A stretch of 64,000 nt of DNA from Bacteroidetes bacterium HLUCCA01 (GCA_001314545.1 LIHN01000017.1:125181-189180); one strand, 5' to 3'. Positions 18,088 to 27,647 are shown, counted from the first letter of the stretch. Translations and numbers: made by a program. Notes: generated by a model from the sequence alone, not told the origin.

Positions 18088-18558
18088 ATGAACTTTCCGA
18101 TCAATGTCAACAGTATCCGGCTGCCCGAAAGTGTGGGCGGCGTTCAGCTTCCACAGGGGCTGAATAACCTGGATCTGAACAATCTGAATCTCAACGACCT
18201 TAACCTGAACGAGCTTCGTGAGCAGTTACCCGAAGAACTGGCAGGTATCCGTCTTGACGGAACAGCGAGTGCGCCGCGCGAACTGGATGGGATCCGGAAT
18301 ATGGGTCCGATGGCCCCCCGCGTCAGCGGTATGGGTGGACCCAGTTTCGGGAGCCTTCTCAGCAGTGCCATTAAATCGGTAGATGAATCCATGAAAACAG
18401 CCGATCAGAGCGGACAGGATTTCCTGGCAGGAAAAACTGATAATGTGCACGATGTGATGATCAATATGCAACGTGCTCAGCTCAGTTTTCAGATGCTGGT
18501 AGAAATACGAAATAAAGCCGTTGAGGCCTATCAGGAACTCAGCCGAATGCAAATTTAA
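18088..18558 (+). CDS. fliE: Flagellar hook-basal body complex protein FliE, with N-terminal extension
   Basis: 156 residues against about 100 in the family. The FliE core is residues 86-156 (FGSLLSSAIKSVDESMKTAD, then MINMQRAQLSFQMLVEIRNK), the junction between MS ring and rod. The first 85 residues are extra and contain a regular Leu/Asn array at 25-43 (LNNLDLNNLNLNDLNLNEL), encoded by a visibly repetitive DNA stretch near 18160-18220. The role of the extension is unknown. Confidence 0.9.
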   Translation: MNFPINVNSIRLPESVGGVQLPQGLNNLDLNNLNLNDLNLNELREQLPEELAGIRLDGTASAPRELDGIRNMGPMAPRVSGMGGPSFGSLLSSAIKSVDESMKTADQSGQDFLAGKTDNVHDVMINMQRAQLSFQMLVEIRNKAVEAYQELSRMQI

Positions 18559-18571
18559 AAGGTAACAACAG

Positions 18572-20215
18572 ATGGAACGCTTCATCGACAGTCTGAAAAA
18601 TTTTCTGGAGCCCCTGAGTCCTGCCCAGCGCATCATGTTCGCCCTGATGATTGGTCTGATTGTACTGTTTGTAGGACTGCTTATCCGGTGGACGCTCCAG
18701 CCCGACTATGCCATTCTCTATGGTAATCTCCAGCCCGAAGTGGCCAATGAAATTGTAACGGAACTGGAAAATCTGACGGTACCCTACCGTATCGAAGAAA
18801 GCGGAACGGCTATTTACATCCCCAGTGGAAAAGTACATGAAATGCGCATGCGGCTGGCAGCTTCAACAGCCACTGGTCCGGGTGTACAGGGGTACGAGCT
18901 TTTTGATGCCACTACCCTCGGGATGACCGATTTTATGCAGCAAGTGAACCGGAAACGTGCGCTGGAGGGTGAACTGGCCCGGTCTATCAACACCATCGAG
19001 CAGGTGGAATTTTCCCGCGTTCACCTGGTCTTGCCTGAGCGGGCTGCATTTCAGCAGGAAGGATCGCAGGCCACGGCCTCGGTTATCTTGAGTATGACCC
19101 GCGGACAACAGCTCTCCGGTCAGCAAATTGACGGAATCACCGCCCTGGTGGCGGGCAGTGTGGAAGGATTGAGCGCCGCCAATGTCACGATATTGGACCA
19201 GAACGGGAACCGGCTCACTCAGGACGGCGGCGGACAATTCGCCTCCGGCAGTACGCAGATTCAATTGCGTCAGCGTACCGAGGCTTACCTGACGGAGCGT
19301 GGTCAGAGCATGCTGGACCAGGTGCTGGGTCCGGGTAATGCCATTCTTCGTGTGGCTACCGAGCACGATTTCGATCGCCTGGTGCGTGAATCGGATCTCA
19401 TCGACCCGGACAGTCGTATCGTGATTTCCGAAGAGCAGCGTACTACAACCAACAATGATGAGAGCTTCCAGCAGGTACCCGTCGACGAATTCACTCCCAT
19501 CGCACAGCGGGGCGAAACGGTGTTGCTGGGCAACCGAAACAACGAGCAGTCGGTGCGAACCCGTAACTACCAGGTCAATCAGACCCGCGAGGTACACGAA
19601 CGCGGTCCCGGGGAACTGCGCCGGATCACCGCCTCGGTACTGCTGAACTACAAGCAGACCTCGGTAGATCAGGAAGAAGGGCAGGAGCCTATCGTTCAGT
19701 ACGTCCCCTACACACAGCAGGAAGTTGAACAGCTGCAGAATGTGATACGCAATGCACTGGGTTTGCAGAACAATCGCGGCGATGAGCTGACCATTACCCA
19801 GATTCAATTTTTTGATCCCCAGCTTGAGCTGGAATATGCCTCCTGGCTGCAGCAGCCCACGCCCTGGAATGAAATCATCCGGTACGTGATGATTCTCATC
19901 GCCTTGCTGGTGGTGGTAGGTCTGGTTTACAGTATGACCCGTAAGATGAACCAGGAAAGTTTTGATGTGATGTTCAAGAAACCGGGGGGTGAAGTGCAGC
20001 AGGATCAGCAGCAGCTGGCCGAGGCCATAGCCAGTGCCGGTGAGGACGAAGGCGACATCGATATATCCCCGGATGACTTTATGAGCAAGAAATTGAGCAA
20101 GTCAGCCCGCCGTCAGCTGGCCGAAAAGTCGATGATGATTGACGAAATCAAGAAATTTGTAGGTGAACAGGGCGAGGATGCCACGCATCTGATCCGAACC
20201 ATGATGATCCGATAA
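18572..20215 (+). CDS. fliF: Flagellar MS-ring protein FliF
   Basis: 547 residues. TM1 is near residues 22-44 (IMFALMIGLIVLFVGLLIRW) and TM2 near residue 435-455 (YVMILIALLVVVGLVYSM). Between them is the periplasmic ring-building region with the YscJ-like segment ARSINTIEQVEFSRVHLVLP. The short cytoplasmic tail ends IKKFVGEQGEDATHLIRTMM, the FliG-binding helix. It scaffolds the whole basal body. It is followed by fliG after 18 nt. Confidence 0.96.
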   Translation: MERFIDSLKNFLEPLSPAQRIMFALMIGLIVLFVGLLIRWTLQPDYAILYGNLQPEVANEIVTELENLTVPYRIEESGTAIYIPSGKVHEMRMRLAASTATGPGVQGYELFDATTLGMTDFMQQVNRKRALEGELARSINTIEQVEFSRVHLVLPERAAFQQEGSQATASVILSMTRGQQLSGQQIDGITALVAGSVEGLSAANVTILDQNGNRLTQDGGGQFASGSTQIQLRQRTEAYLTERGQSMLDQVLGPGNAILRVATEHDFDRLVRESDLIDPDSRIVISEEQRTTTNNDESFQQVPVDEFTPIAQRGETVLLGNRNNEQSVRTRNYQVNQTREVHERGPGELRRITASVLLNYKQTSVDQEEGQEPIVQYVPYTQQEVEQLQNVIRNALGLQNNRGDELTITQIQFFDPQLELEYASWLQQPTPWNEIIRYVMILIALLVVVGLVYSMTRKMNQESFDVMFKKPGGEVQQDQQQLAEAIASAGEDEGDIDISPDDFMSKKLSKSARRQLAEKSMMIDEIKKFVGEQGEDATHLIRTMMIR

Positions 20216-20233
20216 ACCCAACAGGTATTCACT

Positions 20234-21277
20234 ATGTCAGCAGCCGTAGCCACATCTGCCAGCAAACAGCTGGAAGTAGCCAACCTCACCGGCATACAGA
20301 AGGTCGCCATTCTTTTAATCAGTCTGGGACTGGAAACAGCCTCCAAGCTCCTGAAGAATATGCGCGATCATGAAGTGGAAAAGGTCTCCCTGGAGATTGC
20401 CATGATGAATAATCTGAGTCCGGAAGTGGCGGATGCTGTGGTGGAAGAGTTCTACATGATCATGCAGAATAAGCAGTTCGGTCTGGAGGGTGGTATCTCC
20501 TACGCCAAGACTGTTCTGGCCGAGGCGCTCGGCAGTAAGGAGGCCAATGAAATTTTCCGCAAGATTGAAACCAAGACGGGTACCAACGTTTTCGGGGTGT
20601 TTGAGACCAGTGACATCAACAACATCGTCCAGTTTATTCAAAATGAACATCCCCAGGTAGCCGCCCTTATTCTGTCACAGCTCAAACCGGAGCGTTCGGC
20701 AGAAATTTTGTCGTATCTGGATGAGAAATTTCAGTTTGAGATTGCCTATCGTCTGGCATCCATGGACCAGATTTCCGTGGAGGTGATTACCGAAATTGAA
20801 GAGGTGATTAAGGAGCACATCGGTGGTATTGACGCACTGGGTGAGCGTGTGAAAGGTGGCGCCGATGCCGTTGCATCCATCCTCAACGAGGCCAATGTTT
20901 CCGTGGAGAAGAATGTGATCAAGAGCATCGAGGAAGTGGATCCGCTTCTGGCCCAGAAAATCCGCAATCAGATGTTCCTGTTCGAAGATATTGTACACCT
21001 GGACGACCGTACGGTGCGGCTTATCATCAACGAGATGGACAAGTCAGACATGGTACTGGGCCTGAAAGGGGTCTCCGAGGATCTGGTGAACAAGTTCCTG
21101 AACAATATGTCGGCCCGTGCCAAGGATATGATGCGCGACGACATGGACGCCCTGGGACCGGTACACATCAAGGAAGTGGAAAAGGCGCAGCAACGGATTA
21201 TTCAGAAAATCAAGCAGCTTGAAGATGCCGGTACAATTTCGACCCGTAAGACCACCGAAGCTGAGCTGGTGGAATAA
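20234..21277 (+). CDS. fliG: Flagellar motor switch protein FliG
   Basis: 347 residues with the three FliG domains: N-terminal FliF-binding (LTGIQKVAILLISLGLETAS), middle FliM-binding with the EHPQ motif (IQNEHPQVAALILSQLKPE), and C-terminal MotA-contacting domain (VDPLLAQKIRNQMFLFEDIV, with charged RTVRLIINEMDKSD). It transmits torque from the stator to the rotor. It overlaps nothing; fliH starts 3 nt later. Confidence 0.97.
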   Translation: MSAAVATSASKQLEVANLTGIQKVAILLISLGLETASKLLKNMRDHEVEKVSLEIAMMNNLSPEVADAVVEEFYMIMQNKQFGLEGGISYAKTVLAEALGSKEANEIFRKIETKTGTNVFGVFETSDINNIVQFIQNEHPQVAALILSQLKPERSAEILSYLDEKFQFEIAYRLASMDQISVEVITEIEEVIKEHIGGIDALGERVKGGADAVASILNEANVSVEKNVIKSIEEVDPLLAQKIRNQMFLFEDIVHLDDRTVRLIINEMDKSDMVLGLKGVSEDLVNKFLNNMSARAKDMMRDDMDALGPVHIKEVEKAQQRIIQKIKQLEDAGTISTRKTTEAELVE

Positions 21278-21280
21278 CCT

Positions 21281-21976
21281 ATGGCCAACCGGATTATAGA
21301 TAAAAAAGCGATTAACTGGCAGGAGCAATCCAGCTCAAAGCTTAATTATCACCTGCTCTTTGACGGTCCGGCGGCTGGCAGACAGGAATCGGAAACGCCG
21401 GAAAAAGGAGAACCCGAAGCACCGGATATTGAAGAGATTCTGAAGCAGCGCAGGCTGGAGGAAGAACGAAATCTGATGCAGGCCCGGAATAAGGCCTTTG
21501 AGGAAGGTCGTGAAGCGGGTCATAAGGAAGGGTATGCCAAAGCCACCGAAGACATGCAGGATAAGGTGGCCTTTCTGGAGCAGGCCGTCCGTGAAGCCAG
21601 TGTTGCCTGGCAGCAGAATCAGGACTTGCTGAAAACCGAGCTGCTCTCGCTGGCCTTTGAAATTGCCGAAGCCGTTGTGGGTGTGCCGCTTAAATCCCCG
21701 GAGATTAAGCAACGCCTGGAAACTGAGCTGATGCCTATGATCCAGGAGCTGGACAGCACCACCCAGCCCGTACTCTGGGTAGCCCGTGAGGATTTTGAAT
21801 TTGTGGAGTCGCTGGTAGAGGAGTATGGCGGTCGGTCAGGGGTGATTCTGCGTGTAGGAAGTACCTGCAAGCCCGGTGAGTACCAGCTGGAAACCAACAA
21901 GGAGAAGGTGGTGCGCGATTATAAAATCATTCTGAATGATTTCCGCGAGAGTCTGAATCTGCCGCATCCTGATTGA
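21281..21976 (+). CDS. fliH: Flagellar assembly protein FliH
   Basis: 231 residues with a FliH/YscL profile: a charged helical stretch with GxxxG-type spacing (EEGREAGHKEGYAKATEDMQ) and a C-terminal V-ATPase-E-like domain (LLSLAFEIAEAVVGVPLKSP, ending in SLNLPHPD). FliH holds the FliI ATPase at the export gate and restrains its activity. It follows fliG by 3 nt. Confidence 0.88.
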   Translation: MANRIIDKKAINWQEQSSSKLNYHLLFDGPAAGRQESETPEKGEPEAPDIEEILKQRRLEEERNLMQARNKAFEEGREAGHKEGYAKATEDMQDKVAFLEQAVREASVAWQQNQDLLKTELLSLAFEIAEAVVGVPLKSPEIKQRLETELMPMIQELDSTTQPVLWVAREDFEFVESLVEEYGGRSGVILRVGSTCKPGEYQLETNKEKVVRDYKIILNDFRESLNLPHPD

Positions 21977-22145
21977 CATATTGAACGGTTACGCCAGTTG
22001 CCAACCGATATATACCTGGTGCGGCAGCCTTGATGACCCTGAGCCATGGTGTAACAGCCGGCCTGCGGGTACGATGGTGACCTGATTTCATTGGTCGTTT
22101 TACCACGATGGATGTCCAACGCAGCGATAACAAAAGTCTATAACT
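21977..22145. other. Untypical gap inside the fliH-fliI interval
   Basis: Neighbouring genes here are spaced by 0-25 nt, but this gap is 169 nt. I find no correctly spaced sigma-54 or sigma-28 site, no hairpin with a T-run and no credible small gene. Confidence 0.5.
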
Positions 22146-23495
22146 ATGAGCCCTTTAGCATCCCCTCCGCAGTCTCAATCGCTTGGCGGGTATTTTCAGC
22201 ACATCCGCCGGCACCTGTCTGGCGGACCTCTGGGACCCCGCTATTATGGCCGGGTCTCGTCGGTGGTGGGGACCATGGTTGAAGTGGAAGGGCTGAACGC
22301 CTGTGTGGGCGAGGTGTACGGGATTCACTCGCAGCTGGGTAAAGTAGTTCAGGCTGAAGTAGTGGGCCTGCGCGACTCCAAGACCCTGCTGATGCCTTAC
22401 GACCGGGTGGAAGGCATGCAGCTGGGTTGCCTGGTAGAGCTTCAAGGTCGGCCGTTGAGTATCCCTATCAGCGATGAAATGCTTGGCAGGGTGCTGGATT
22501 CGAATGGTAACCCCATCGATAACCTCGGCGGGGTACATGCTGTCACGCATCAGACCATCCATAATGAGCCGCCCGGACCGCTGGAACGCGGGCGCATCAA
22601 CGAGATTATGTATACCGGTCTGCGTGCTTTTGATACCCTCAACTCCCTGGGTAAAGGTCAGCGGATGGGGATTTTTGCCGGATCCGGGGTCGGTAAAAGT
22701 GTACTGCTCGGCATGATTGCCCGAAATTCCTCGGCTGATATCAATGTCATCGCACTGATTGGCGAGCGTGGCAGGGAGGTGAGTGAGTTCATCACCGATG
22801 CCCTGGGTGAGGAAGGACTCAAACGCTCCGTGGTGGTCGTAGCTACGTCGGACAATGCGGCCATGAACCGGATCAAAGGGGCGTTTACCGCAACGGCCAT
22901 AGCCGAATATTTCCGGGATCAGGGAAAAAATGTCCTGCTCATGATGGATTCCATCACCCGTGTTGCCATGGCCCAGCGGGAGATCGGACTGGCCGCCGGG
23001 GAGCCGCCTACAACCAAGGGGTATACCCCCAGCGTATTTGCCATGCTCCCGAAACTGCTGGAGCGGGCCGGAAAAACACGGACCGGCAGCATCACAGGAC
23101 TGTACACGGTTTTCGTGGAAAATGATGATATGAATGAACCGGTGGCTGATACCGTACGCTCCATTCTGGACGGGCACATTGTGTTGTCCAGGAAGCTGGC
23201 GCATAAGGGGCACTATCCGGCTATCGATGTGTTGGAAAGTATTTCCCGCGTGATGCCCCAAATTGTCAAACCGGAAGACCGTTCGGTTTCCATGAAAGCC
23301 CGTGAACTGCTGGCAACCTACCGCGAAGCGGAGGATTTGATCAATATCGGGGCCTATGTGAAGGGGTCGAACCCAAAAATTGACGAAGCCATCAAAAAAT
23401 ATCCGGCTTTGGTATCATTTTTGAAGCAGGGGATGGACGAGGCCGATTTCAACCAGGATCACTGGGCGGTCTTGCAGAAAATCACCGATTCGTAA
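22146..23495 (+). CDS. fliI: Flagellum-specific ATP synthase FliI
   Basis: 449 residues, homologous to the F1 beta subunit. The Walker A loop is AGSGVGKS (residues 178-185); ALIGERGREVSEF and the Walker B strand NVLLMMDSITRVAMAQREIG follow. It energises or primes export of rod, hook and filament subunits with FliH and FliJ. The ribosome site is weak, and a 169-nt gap precedes it. Confidence 0.97.
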   Translation: MSPLASPPQSQSLGGYFQHIRRHLSGGPLGPRYYGRVSSVVGTMVEVEGLNACVGEVYGIHSQLGKVVQAEVVGLRDSKTLLMPYDRVEGMQLGCLVELQGRPLSIPISDEMLGRVLDSNGNPIDNLGGVHAVTHQTIHNEPPGPLERGRINEIMYTGLRAFDTLNSLGKGQRMGIFAGSGVGKSVLLGMIARNSSADINVIALIGERGREVSEFITDALGEEGLKRSVVVVATSDNAAMNRIKGAFTATAIAEYFRDQGKNVLLMMDSITRVAMAQREIGLAAGEPPTTKGYTPSVFAMLPKLLERAGKTRTGSITGLYTVFVENDDMNEPVADTVRSILDGHIVLSRKLAHKGHYPAIDVLESISRVMPQIVKPEDRSVSMKARELLATYREAEDLINIGAYVKGSNPKIDEAIKKYPALVSFLKQGMDEADFNQDHWAVLQKITDS

Positions 23496-23514
23496 ATCGT
23501 CATTCTGAGTCCCT

Positions 23515-23943
23515 ATGACCTTCAAGTTTTCCCTGGAGCCTGTGCTCAAAGTCAACGAGCATCGTGAAAAGCAGCAGCAGCAGAAGTACGCCGCTCAGGT
23601 CAAGCAAATGCAGTCTATCAAAGATAAAATCGACGACCTGAAAGACCGTATCAGTCAGACCGATGATACTTCTGAAGCCCGGTACACCAGCATTCATGCC
23701 CTTCGTGCCCGCTACGGAGTTCTTGAGCAGATGCATGTGGAAATCGGCAAGCTGGAAAAAGAGCTGATTCTGGTTGATGAGCGCGTGGACGCCGAGCGTA
23801 AAAAGCTGGTAGAAGCCCACCGCAAGACGCACATGATGGAAACGATGAAAACCAAGGAATTTACCACGTTCAGACATCAGGTCAACCAGCTTGAACAAGG
23901 TCAGATGGATGAGGTGGCTTCACAGATTGTGAGTCGCCGTTAA
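23515..23943 (+). CDS. fliJ: Flagellar export protein FliJ
   Basis: 142 residues, almost wholly an alpha-helical coiled coil: it begins FKFSLEPVLKVNEHREKQQQ and continues with heptad-rich charged sequence. This composition, length and place right after fliI are the FliJ hallmarks. FliJ acts as the stalk of the export ATPase ring and as a chaperone escort. The following gene starts 19 nt downstream. Confidence 0.88.
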   Translation: MTFKFSLEPVLKVNEHREKQQQQKYAAQVKQMQSIKDKIDDLKDRISQTDDTSEARYTSIHALRARYGVLEQMHVEIGKLEKELILVDERVDAERKKLVEAHRKTHMMETMKTKEFTTFRHQVNQLEQGQMDEVASQIVSRR

Positions 23944-23962
23944 GTTATAAGGTTCAACCTAT

Positions 23963-24580
23963 ATGGGCATTTTAAAAATCATAGGCGCTTTTATCGGCTC
24001 ATTTATTGTGATGCTGGGCGCGGTTTTTTTCCTGTATCCGTATCTCAATGCCGAGAAGTACGAGGAGATTGTGATGCCCCGTAATGCTGACGGAGAAATT
24101 GTAGCTACTACTTCGCGCTATAACCGTGAAGAGTTTCAGGCGCTGACATCGGAGCTGGAGCGTCTGCAGCAGCATAATGCACAGCTCACGGAACTGGTTG
24201 ATTCGCTGACCCTGGTTGCAACCGGACTCCCCTCGGTATCCCTCGACTCCCTCGTACAGGCTGAAATCATGGCCCGGAATCTGGTAGAAGCCGGTTCAGA
24301 GGAGGCACTTGCTTCCATCACACCGGAAATGATAGCTACCTCCATACCGGATGCGGTTCGTGAAGAAGCGGCGCCTGAGGAAGACGACGAGGCTATCCGC
24401 CAGCGTGTCAACAGCTTGCTGAACCTGGATGAAGAAGAAATGATGCCCATTGTCAGCGAGTTGAGCTCAGAACAGTTGCAGACACTCTACCGGGTTGCCA
24501 GCAATCAGCAGCGGGAAAAACTCCTGCGATCGCTGCCACCCAACCGCGCGGCTCGTCTCATGCAGGAGGTTCTGTTATGA
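23963..24580 (+). CDS. MotE/YlxF-like membrane-anchored protein
   Basis: 205 residues: one N-terminal membrane helix (about 7-27, GAFIGSFIVMLGAVFFLYPY), a coiled coil (ELERLQQHNAQLTELVDSL), and a C-terminal domain with an MgtE-N-like pattern (LDEEEMMPIVSELSSEQLQT, then REKLLRSLPPNRAARLMQEV). The plan and the position between fliJ and fliK match YlxF/MotE, which in Gram-negatives can act as a chaperone for a periplasmic motor protein. Its end overlaps the fliK start by 4 nt. The exact partner is unknown. Confidence 0.7.
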   Translation: MGILKIIGAFIGSFIVMLGAVFFLYPYLNAEKYEEIVMPRNADGEIVATTSRYNREEFQALTSELERLQQHNAQLTELVDSLTLVATGLPSVSLDSLVQAEIMARNLVEAGSEEALASITPEMIATSIPDAVREEAAPEEDDEAIRQRVNSLLNLDEEEMMPIVSELSSEQLQTLYRVASNQQREKLLRSLPPNRAARLMQEVLL

Positions 24581-26919
24581 TGATCCCCCGCGACATTTCC
24601 GTTGCTGATGTATCCGGTCGACTCCAAAAGCCGGCCGGCGACGGATGGACTACTACCGGCTCTCAGGAAGAACCCGGCCGGTTTGCATCCCTGTTGAAAT
24701 CGGCATCGGGTGACGGTGCGGCTGATGGCAGTAAAGGATCTGCGGCGGAAACTTCCTCCGGTTCCGGCACTGCTGCATCGGATACTACGGGCGAAACGGG
24801 TTCTGCCACCACCGATACTTCGGCTGATTCCAATCCGGAATCGCAGGTTCAGCAGGCTTCCGATTCGGAAGCAGAGGATGCGAAACAAAATTCGGAGGAG
24901 AACCCGACAAACGCAGGCGATACGGAGGAAACCCCCGCCGATGAAATTGTGCTCCATAATGAAATTCGTTCTGCCGGGAAGCCGGCAGATGGCGATGCTG
25001 ATGCCGGACAGAATCCTGAAGCCGCTGGTGAGCGTCAAGCGCTGCGTGCAGAATCCGGCACTGCTGCCGGTAATGCGGTCAATCCGGACGGCACCACTGT
25101 GCTTGCTGGTGATGCTAGTGTAATGCAGACGGAAGGCGAGGTGAGCTCGTCGACAAATGGCGGCTTGGCTAACGGTGTCGTTGCTGATTCGCAAGGACAG
25201 GGAAAAGGAACCGTATCGGCAGATGGTGCCGGCCAGGTTGCGACCGATCAGGCCGGGACAGCGGCAGCTGAGGTGTCTCAGTCAGGCGATGCATCTACGG
25301 AAAAAGGCATTGCAGCAGCGGCTGTCAGCGGTGACGCAGCCAACGGTTCGATTCCCGGGGCTGGTTCTGACGCAGGTGCAGCGGCCGCCAGCGGTGACAC
25401 AGCCAACGGGTCGATTCCCGGGGCTGGTTCTGACGCAGGTGCAGCGGCCGCCAGCGGTGACACAGCCAACGGGTCGATTCCCGCGGCTGGTTCTGATGCA
25501 GGTGCAGCGGCCGCCAGCGGTGACACAGCCAACGGTTCGATTCCCGGGGCTGGTTCTGACGCAGGTGCAGCTGTTGACCAAGCCGCGGCTGATGCAACCT
25601 CAACGGTGAGTGCAGAAAACCGCACTGACGCCCGAACCACAGCATCGGAGCCGGCCGGCGGTACCACCGCAGGCACTACAGCTACTGAAGGTACAGCGTC
25701 CGGCTCATCGCAGCCATCTGCCGGAGTGCCGGTCGATGCAGACGGTGAACCAATTGGAGGCGTACCCCCGACCGGAGCCAATGGTCAGGCAGCAAACGCT
25801 GCTGAAGGACCGTCGACCGCCACGGGAACCATCGCACCTACGGTGAACGGTCAGGCTGCGGAGGGTACCGCAACACCGGATGGTGGCAAGACAGCGGTAA
25901 CGGAAGGCGCTGCGCCTGGTATGGAACGCACCCCAACCGGTGATCTTCGTACCGATGCACCGGCACCGGCACCGGAAGCCACACCCGCAGCACCGACCCA
26001 GGTAGCACAGGCTGCGGGCGCTCAACTGCTTCGTGAACTGCAGCAACAGGCCCAGATGAACGGTGCGCAAACCCGTCATGATCTGGTTTCCCTACAGCAA
26101 CAGGCAACCGAGCTGCCGGAAGAGGAGCTTCGGGCATTACTCAAAGACATGCCTGCACCCGGATTTCAGAAACCGGAACGGCACGCACAGCCCGGATCAG
26201 AACGCACTCCGGTTGAGTCGGCCCGCGCCGAGAACGCAGCTACGTCCGTAACCGGCGCTTCGGCATCCGGTGGCGGTAACGACGCCTCCCTGGGCAGCAC
26301 CCCATCGCCCATTCAGATAGCCAACAGTGTGATGATGAATATGCAGGGTGGGCCGGTTGACACCAAGGCCTGGAAAGAAGCCTTTGCCTCAGCAGGAATG
26401 GAAATTCTGCGATCCAAGGAATCTTCAGCCGATGCCATGACCCGTCTGGGGCAGATGGAAGTACCGCACATGGCACTGCGCCGTGAACTGCTTCCGGCTC
26501 TGGAGTCGATGGCCAAACAGGTCAGCAACGCCGCCAAGGCCGCCCCTGAAACCTGGCAGAAACATAATTTTACGATGGATGACGGACAACGTGTAGACGT
26601 GATGATCCGGCAGGTGGAGGGTGTCATGCACCTGAAACTGAGCGCATCCAGCCCTGATCTTTCCCGCTTGCTTGAGGAGTATGCTCACGAAATAGAGGAG
26701 CATTTGAAAGAAGCCCTGGCCATTGACATCAACCTGCAGTTTGGCCAGGGAGCATTTGACAGTCAGTCCATGGCCCGGGGCTATGGCGACCAACGCGGTA
26801 AGGCGCCCTATGCAATGGGTCTGGCCGATCTCAGACGGCAGGCCGCCGTACCGCAAAATTTCCAAAACGCTTCTTCGGTCCGCTTTTTTGGCTACAACCG
26901 GATGGAGTGGACGGCCTGA
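24577..26919 (+). CDS. fliK: Flagellar hook-length control protein FliK, with tandem repeats
   Basis: 780 residues, about twice the usual size. The long N-terminal ruler region is Ala/Gly/Thr/Glu-rich and low in structure, and includes four 21-residue tandem repeats (residues 251-334). The C-terminal Flg_hook domain lies at about 630-730 (DGQRVDVMIRQVEGVMHLKL, then EEYAHEIEEHLKEALAIDIN) and would switch export specificity at FlhB. In FliK the length of the ruler sets hook length, so repeat copy number could matter. It overlaps the upstream gene by 4 nt and precedes flgD by 24 nt. Confidence 0.9.
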   Translation: MMIPRDISVADVSGRLQKPAGDGWTTTGSQEEPGRFASLLKSASGDGAADGSKGSAAETSSGSGTAASDTTGETGSATTDTSADSNPESQVQQASDSEAEDAKQNSEENPTNAGDTEETPADEIVLHNEIRSAGKPADGDADAGQNPEAAGERQALRAESGTAAGNAVNPDGTTVLAGDASVMQTEGEVSSSTNGGLANGVVADSQGQGKGTVSADGAGQVATDQAGTAAAEVSQSGDASTEKGIAAAAVSGDAANGSIPGAGSDAGAAAASGDTANGSIPGAGSDAGAAAASGDTANGSIPAAGSDAGAAAASGDTANGSIPGAGSDAGAAVDQAAADATSTVSAENRTDARTTASEPAGGTTAGTTATEGTASGSSQPSAGVPVDADGEPIGGVPPTGANGQAANAAEGPSTATGTIAPTVNGQAAEGTATPDGGKTAVTEGAAPGMERTPTGDLRTDAPAPAPEATPAAPTQVAQAAGAQLLRELQQQAQMNGAQTRHDLVSLQQQATELPEEELRALLKDMPAPGFQKPERHAQPGSERTPVESARAENAATSVTGASASGGGNDASLGSTPSPIQIANSVMMNMQGGPVDTKAWKEAFASAGMEILRSKESSADAMTRLGQMEVPHMALRRELLPALESMAKQVSNAAKAAPETWQKHNFTMDDGQRVDVMIRQVEGVMHLKLSASSPDLSRLLEEYAHEIEEHLKEALAIDINLQFGQGAFDSQSMARGYGDQRGKAPYAMGLADLRRQAAVPQNFQNASSVRFFGYNRMEWTA
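25327..25578 (+). repeat. Four 63-bp in-frame tandem repeats within fliK
   Basis: Four adjacent 63-bp units encode SGDTANGSIPGAGSDAGAAA plus one Ala. The first has SGDAAN, the third SIPAAG, and the last ends in Val-Asp. Nucleotide identity between units is very high, so recent expansion or ongoing slippage is likely; any copy change keeps the reading frame. Confidence 0.95.
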
Positions 26920-26943
26920 GGCCGCTAAACCAACCCAGATGTT

Positions 26944-27630
26944 ATGAATATCAACGCTATCAATCAGCAGTCGTCTTTCATTAACACCGCGCAGAATGCC
27001 GGGAAAGGTAAGGAAATGGGACAGCAGCAGTTTTTGCAGTTGCTGGTGGCCCAGATGCGTCATCAGGACCCGACCAACCCCATGAACGGCTCTGAATTTG
27101 CCTCCCAGCTGGCTCAGTTCAACTCGGTTGAGCAGCTGATCAACGTGAATACCGGCATCCAGAGCCTGCAGGAATCGCAGGATGTGATGAGTGCCGGTCT
27201 GACCAATTCCCTGGCCGCATCCCTTACCGGCAAGGAAGTCAAGGCCTATACCGACGGGCTGTATTTGCCGCAGGGCGAGGCCGCTCAGGTTAACTACCGG
27301 CTGGCTTCTTCGGCCAACGAAGTCACCATCGTTATCCGTAATCAAACCGGTGCTGAAGTCCGTCGGGAGACAGTGAAAAGTATGCCCTCCGGCGACAATA
27401 TGTGGCAGTGGGACGGCAGGAACAATTCCGGTGATCGTATGGCCGATGGAAACTACACGGTTTCCATTGAAGCAACAGCCGGTGAGAATCCGGTGAATGT
27501 TCTTCCATTTGTGGAAGGAATTGCCTCCAAGGTAAGCTATTCCGCTGAGGGCGTTTTCCTGACCGTGAATGGCGTGCCCGTACACATCAGTGATGTAGAA
27601 GAAATCCGCGCTCCGAAGTTCGGATTATAA
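26944..27630 (+). CDS. flgD: Flagellar hook capping/assembly protein FlgD
   Basis: 228 residues. The conserved N-terminus is QQQFLQLLVAQMRHQDPTNP then MNGSEFASQLAQFNSVEQL, followed by the Tudor/Ig-like C-terminal domains (GAEVRRETVKSMPSGDNMWQ, WDGRNNSGDRMADGNYTVSI). FlgD caps the growing hook so that FlgE can polymerise. It is the last gene before the sigma-54 promoter of flgE. Confidence 0.95.
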   Translation: MNINAINQQSSFINTAQNAGKGKEMGQQQFLQLLVAQMRHQDPTNPMNGSEFASQLAQFNSVEQLINVNTGIQSLQESQDVMSAGLTNSLAASLTGKEVKAYTDGLYLPQGEAAQVNYRLASSANEVTIVIRNQTGAEVRRETVKSMPSGDNMWQWDGRNNSGDRMADGNYTVSIEATAGENPVNVLPFVEGIASKVSYSAEGVFLTVNGVPVHISDVEEIRAPKFGL

Positions 27631-27631
27631 T

Positions 27632-27647
27632 TGGCAGCATTTTTGCT
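27632..27647 (+). promoter_or_regulatory. Sigma-54 promoter for flgE
   Basis: TGGCAGCATTTTTGCT differs from TGGCAC-N5-TTGCT at one base and has exact GG/GC spacing. It starts 2 nt after the flgD stop. The predicted start near 27658 leaves a leader of about 150 nt that contains two short inverted repeats (AACGGGC/GCCCGTT; CCGGA/TCCGG). Confidence 0.75.
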
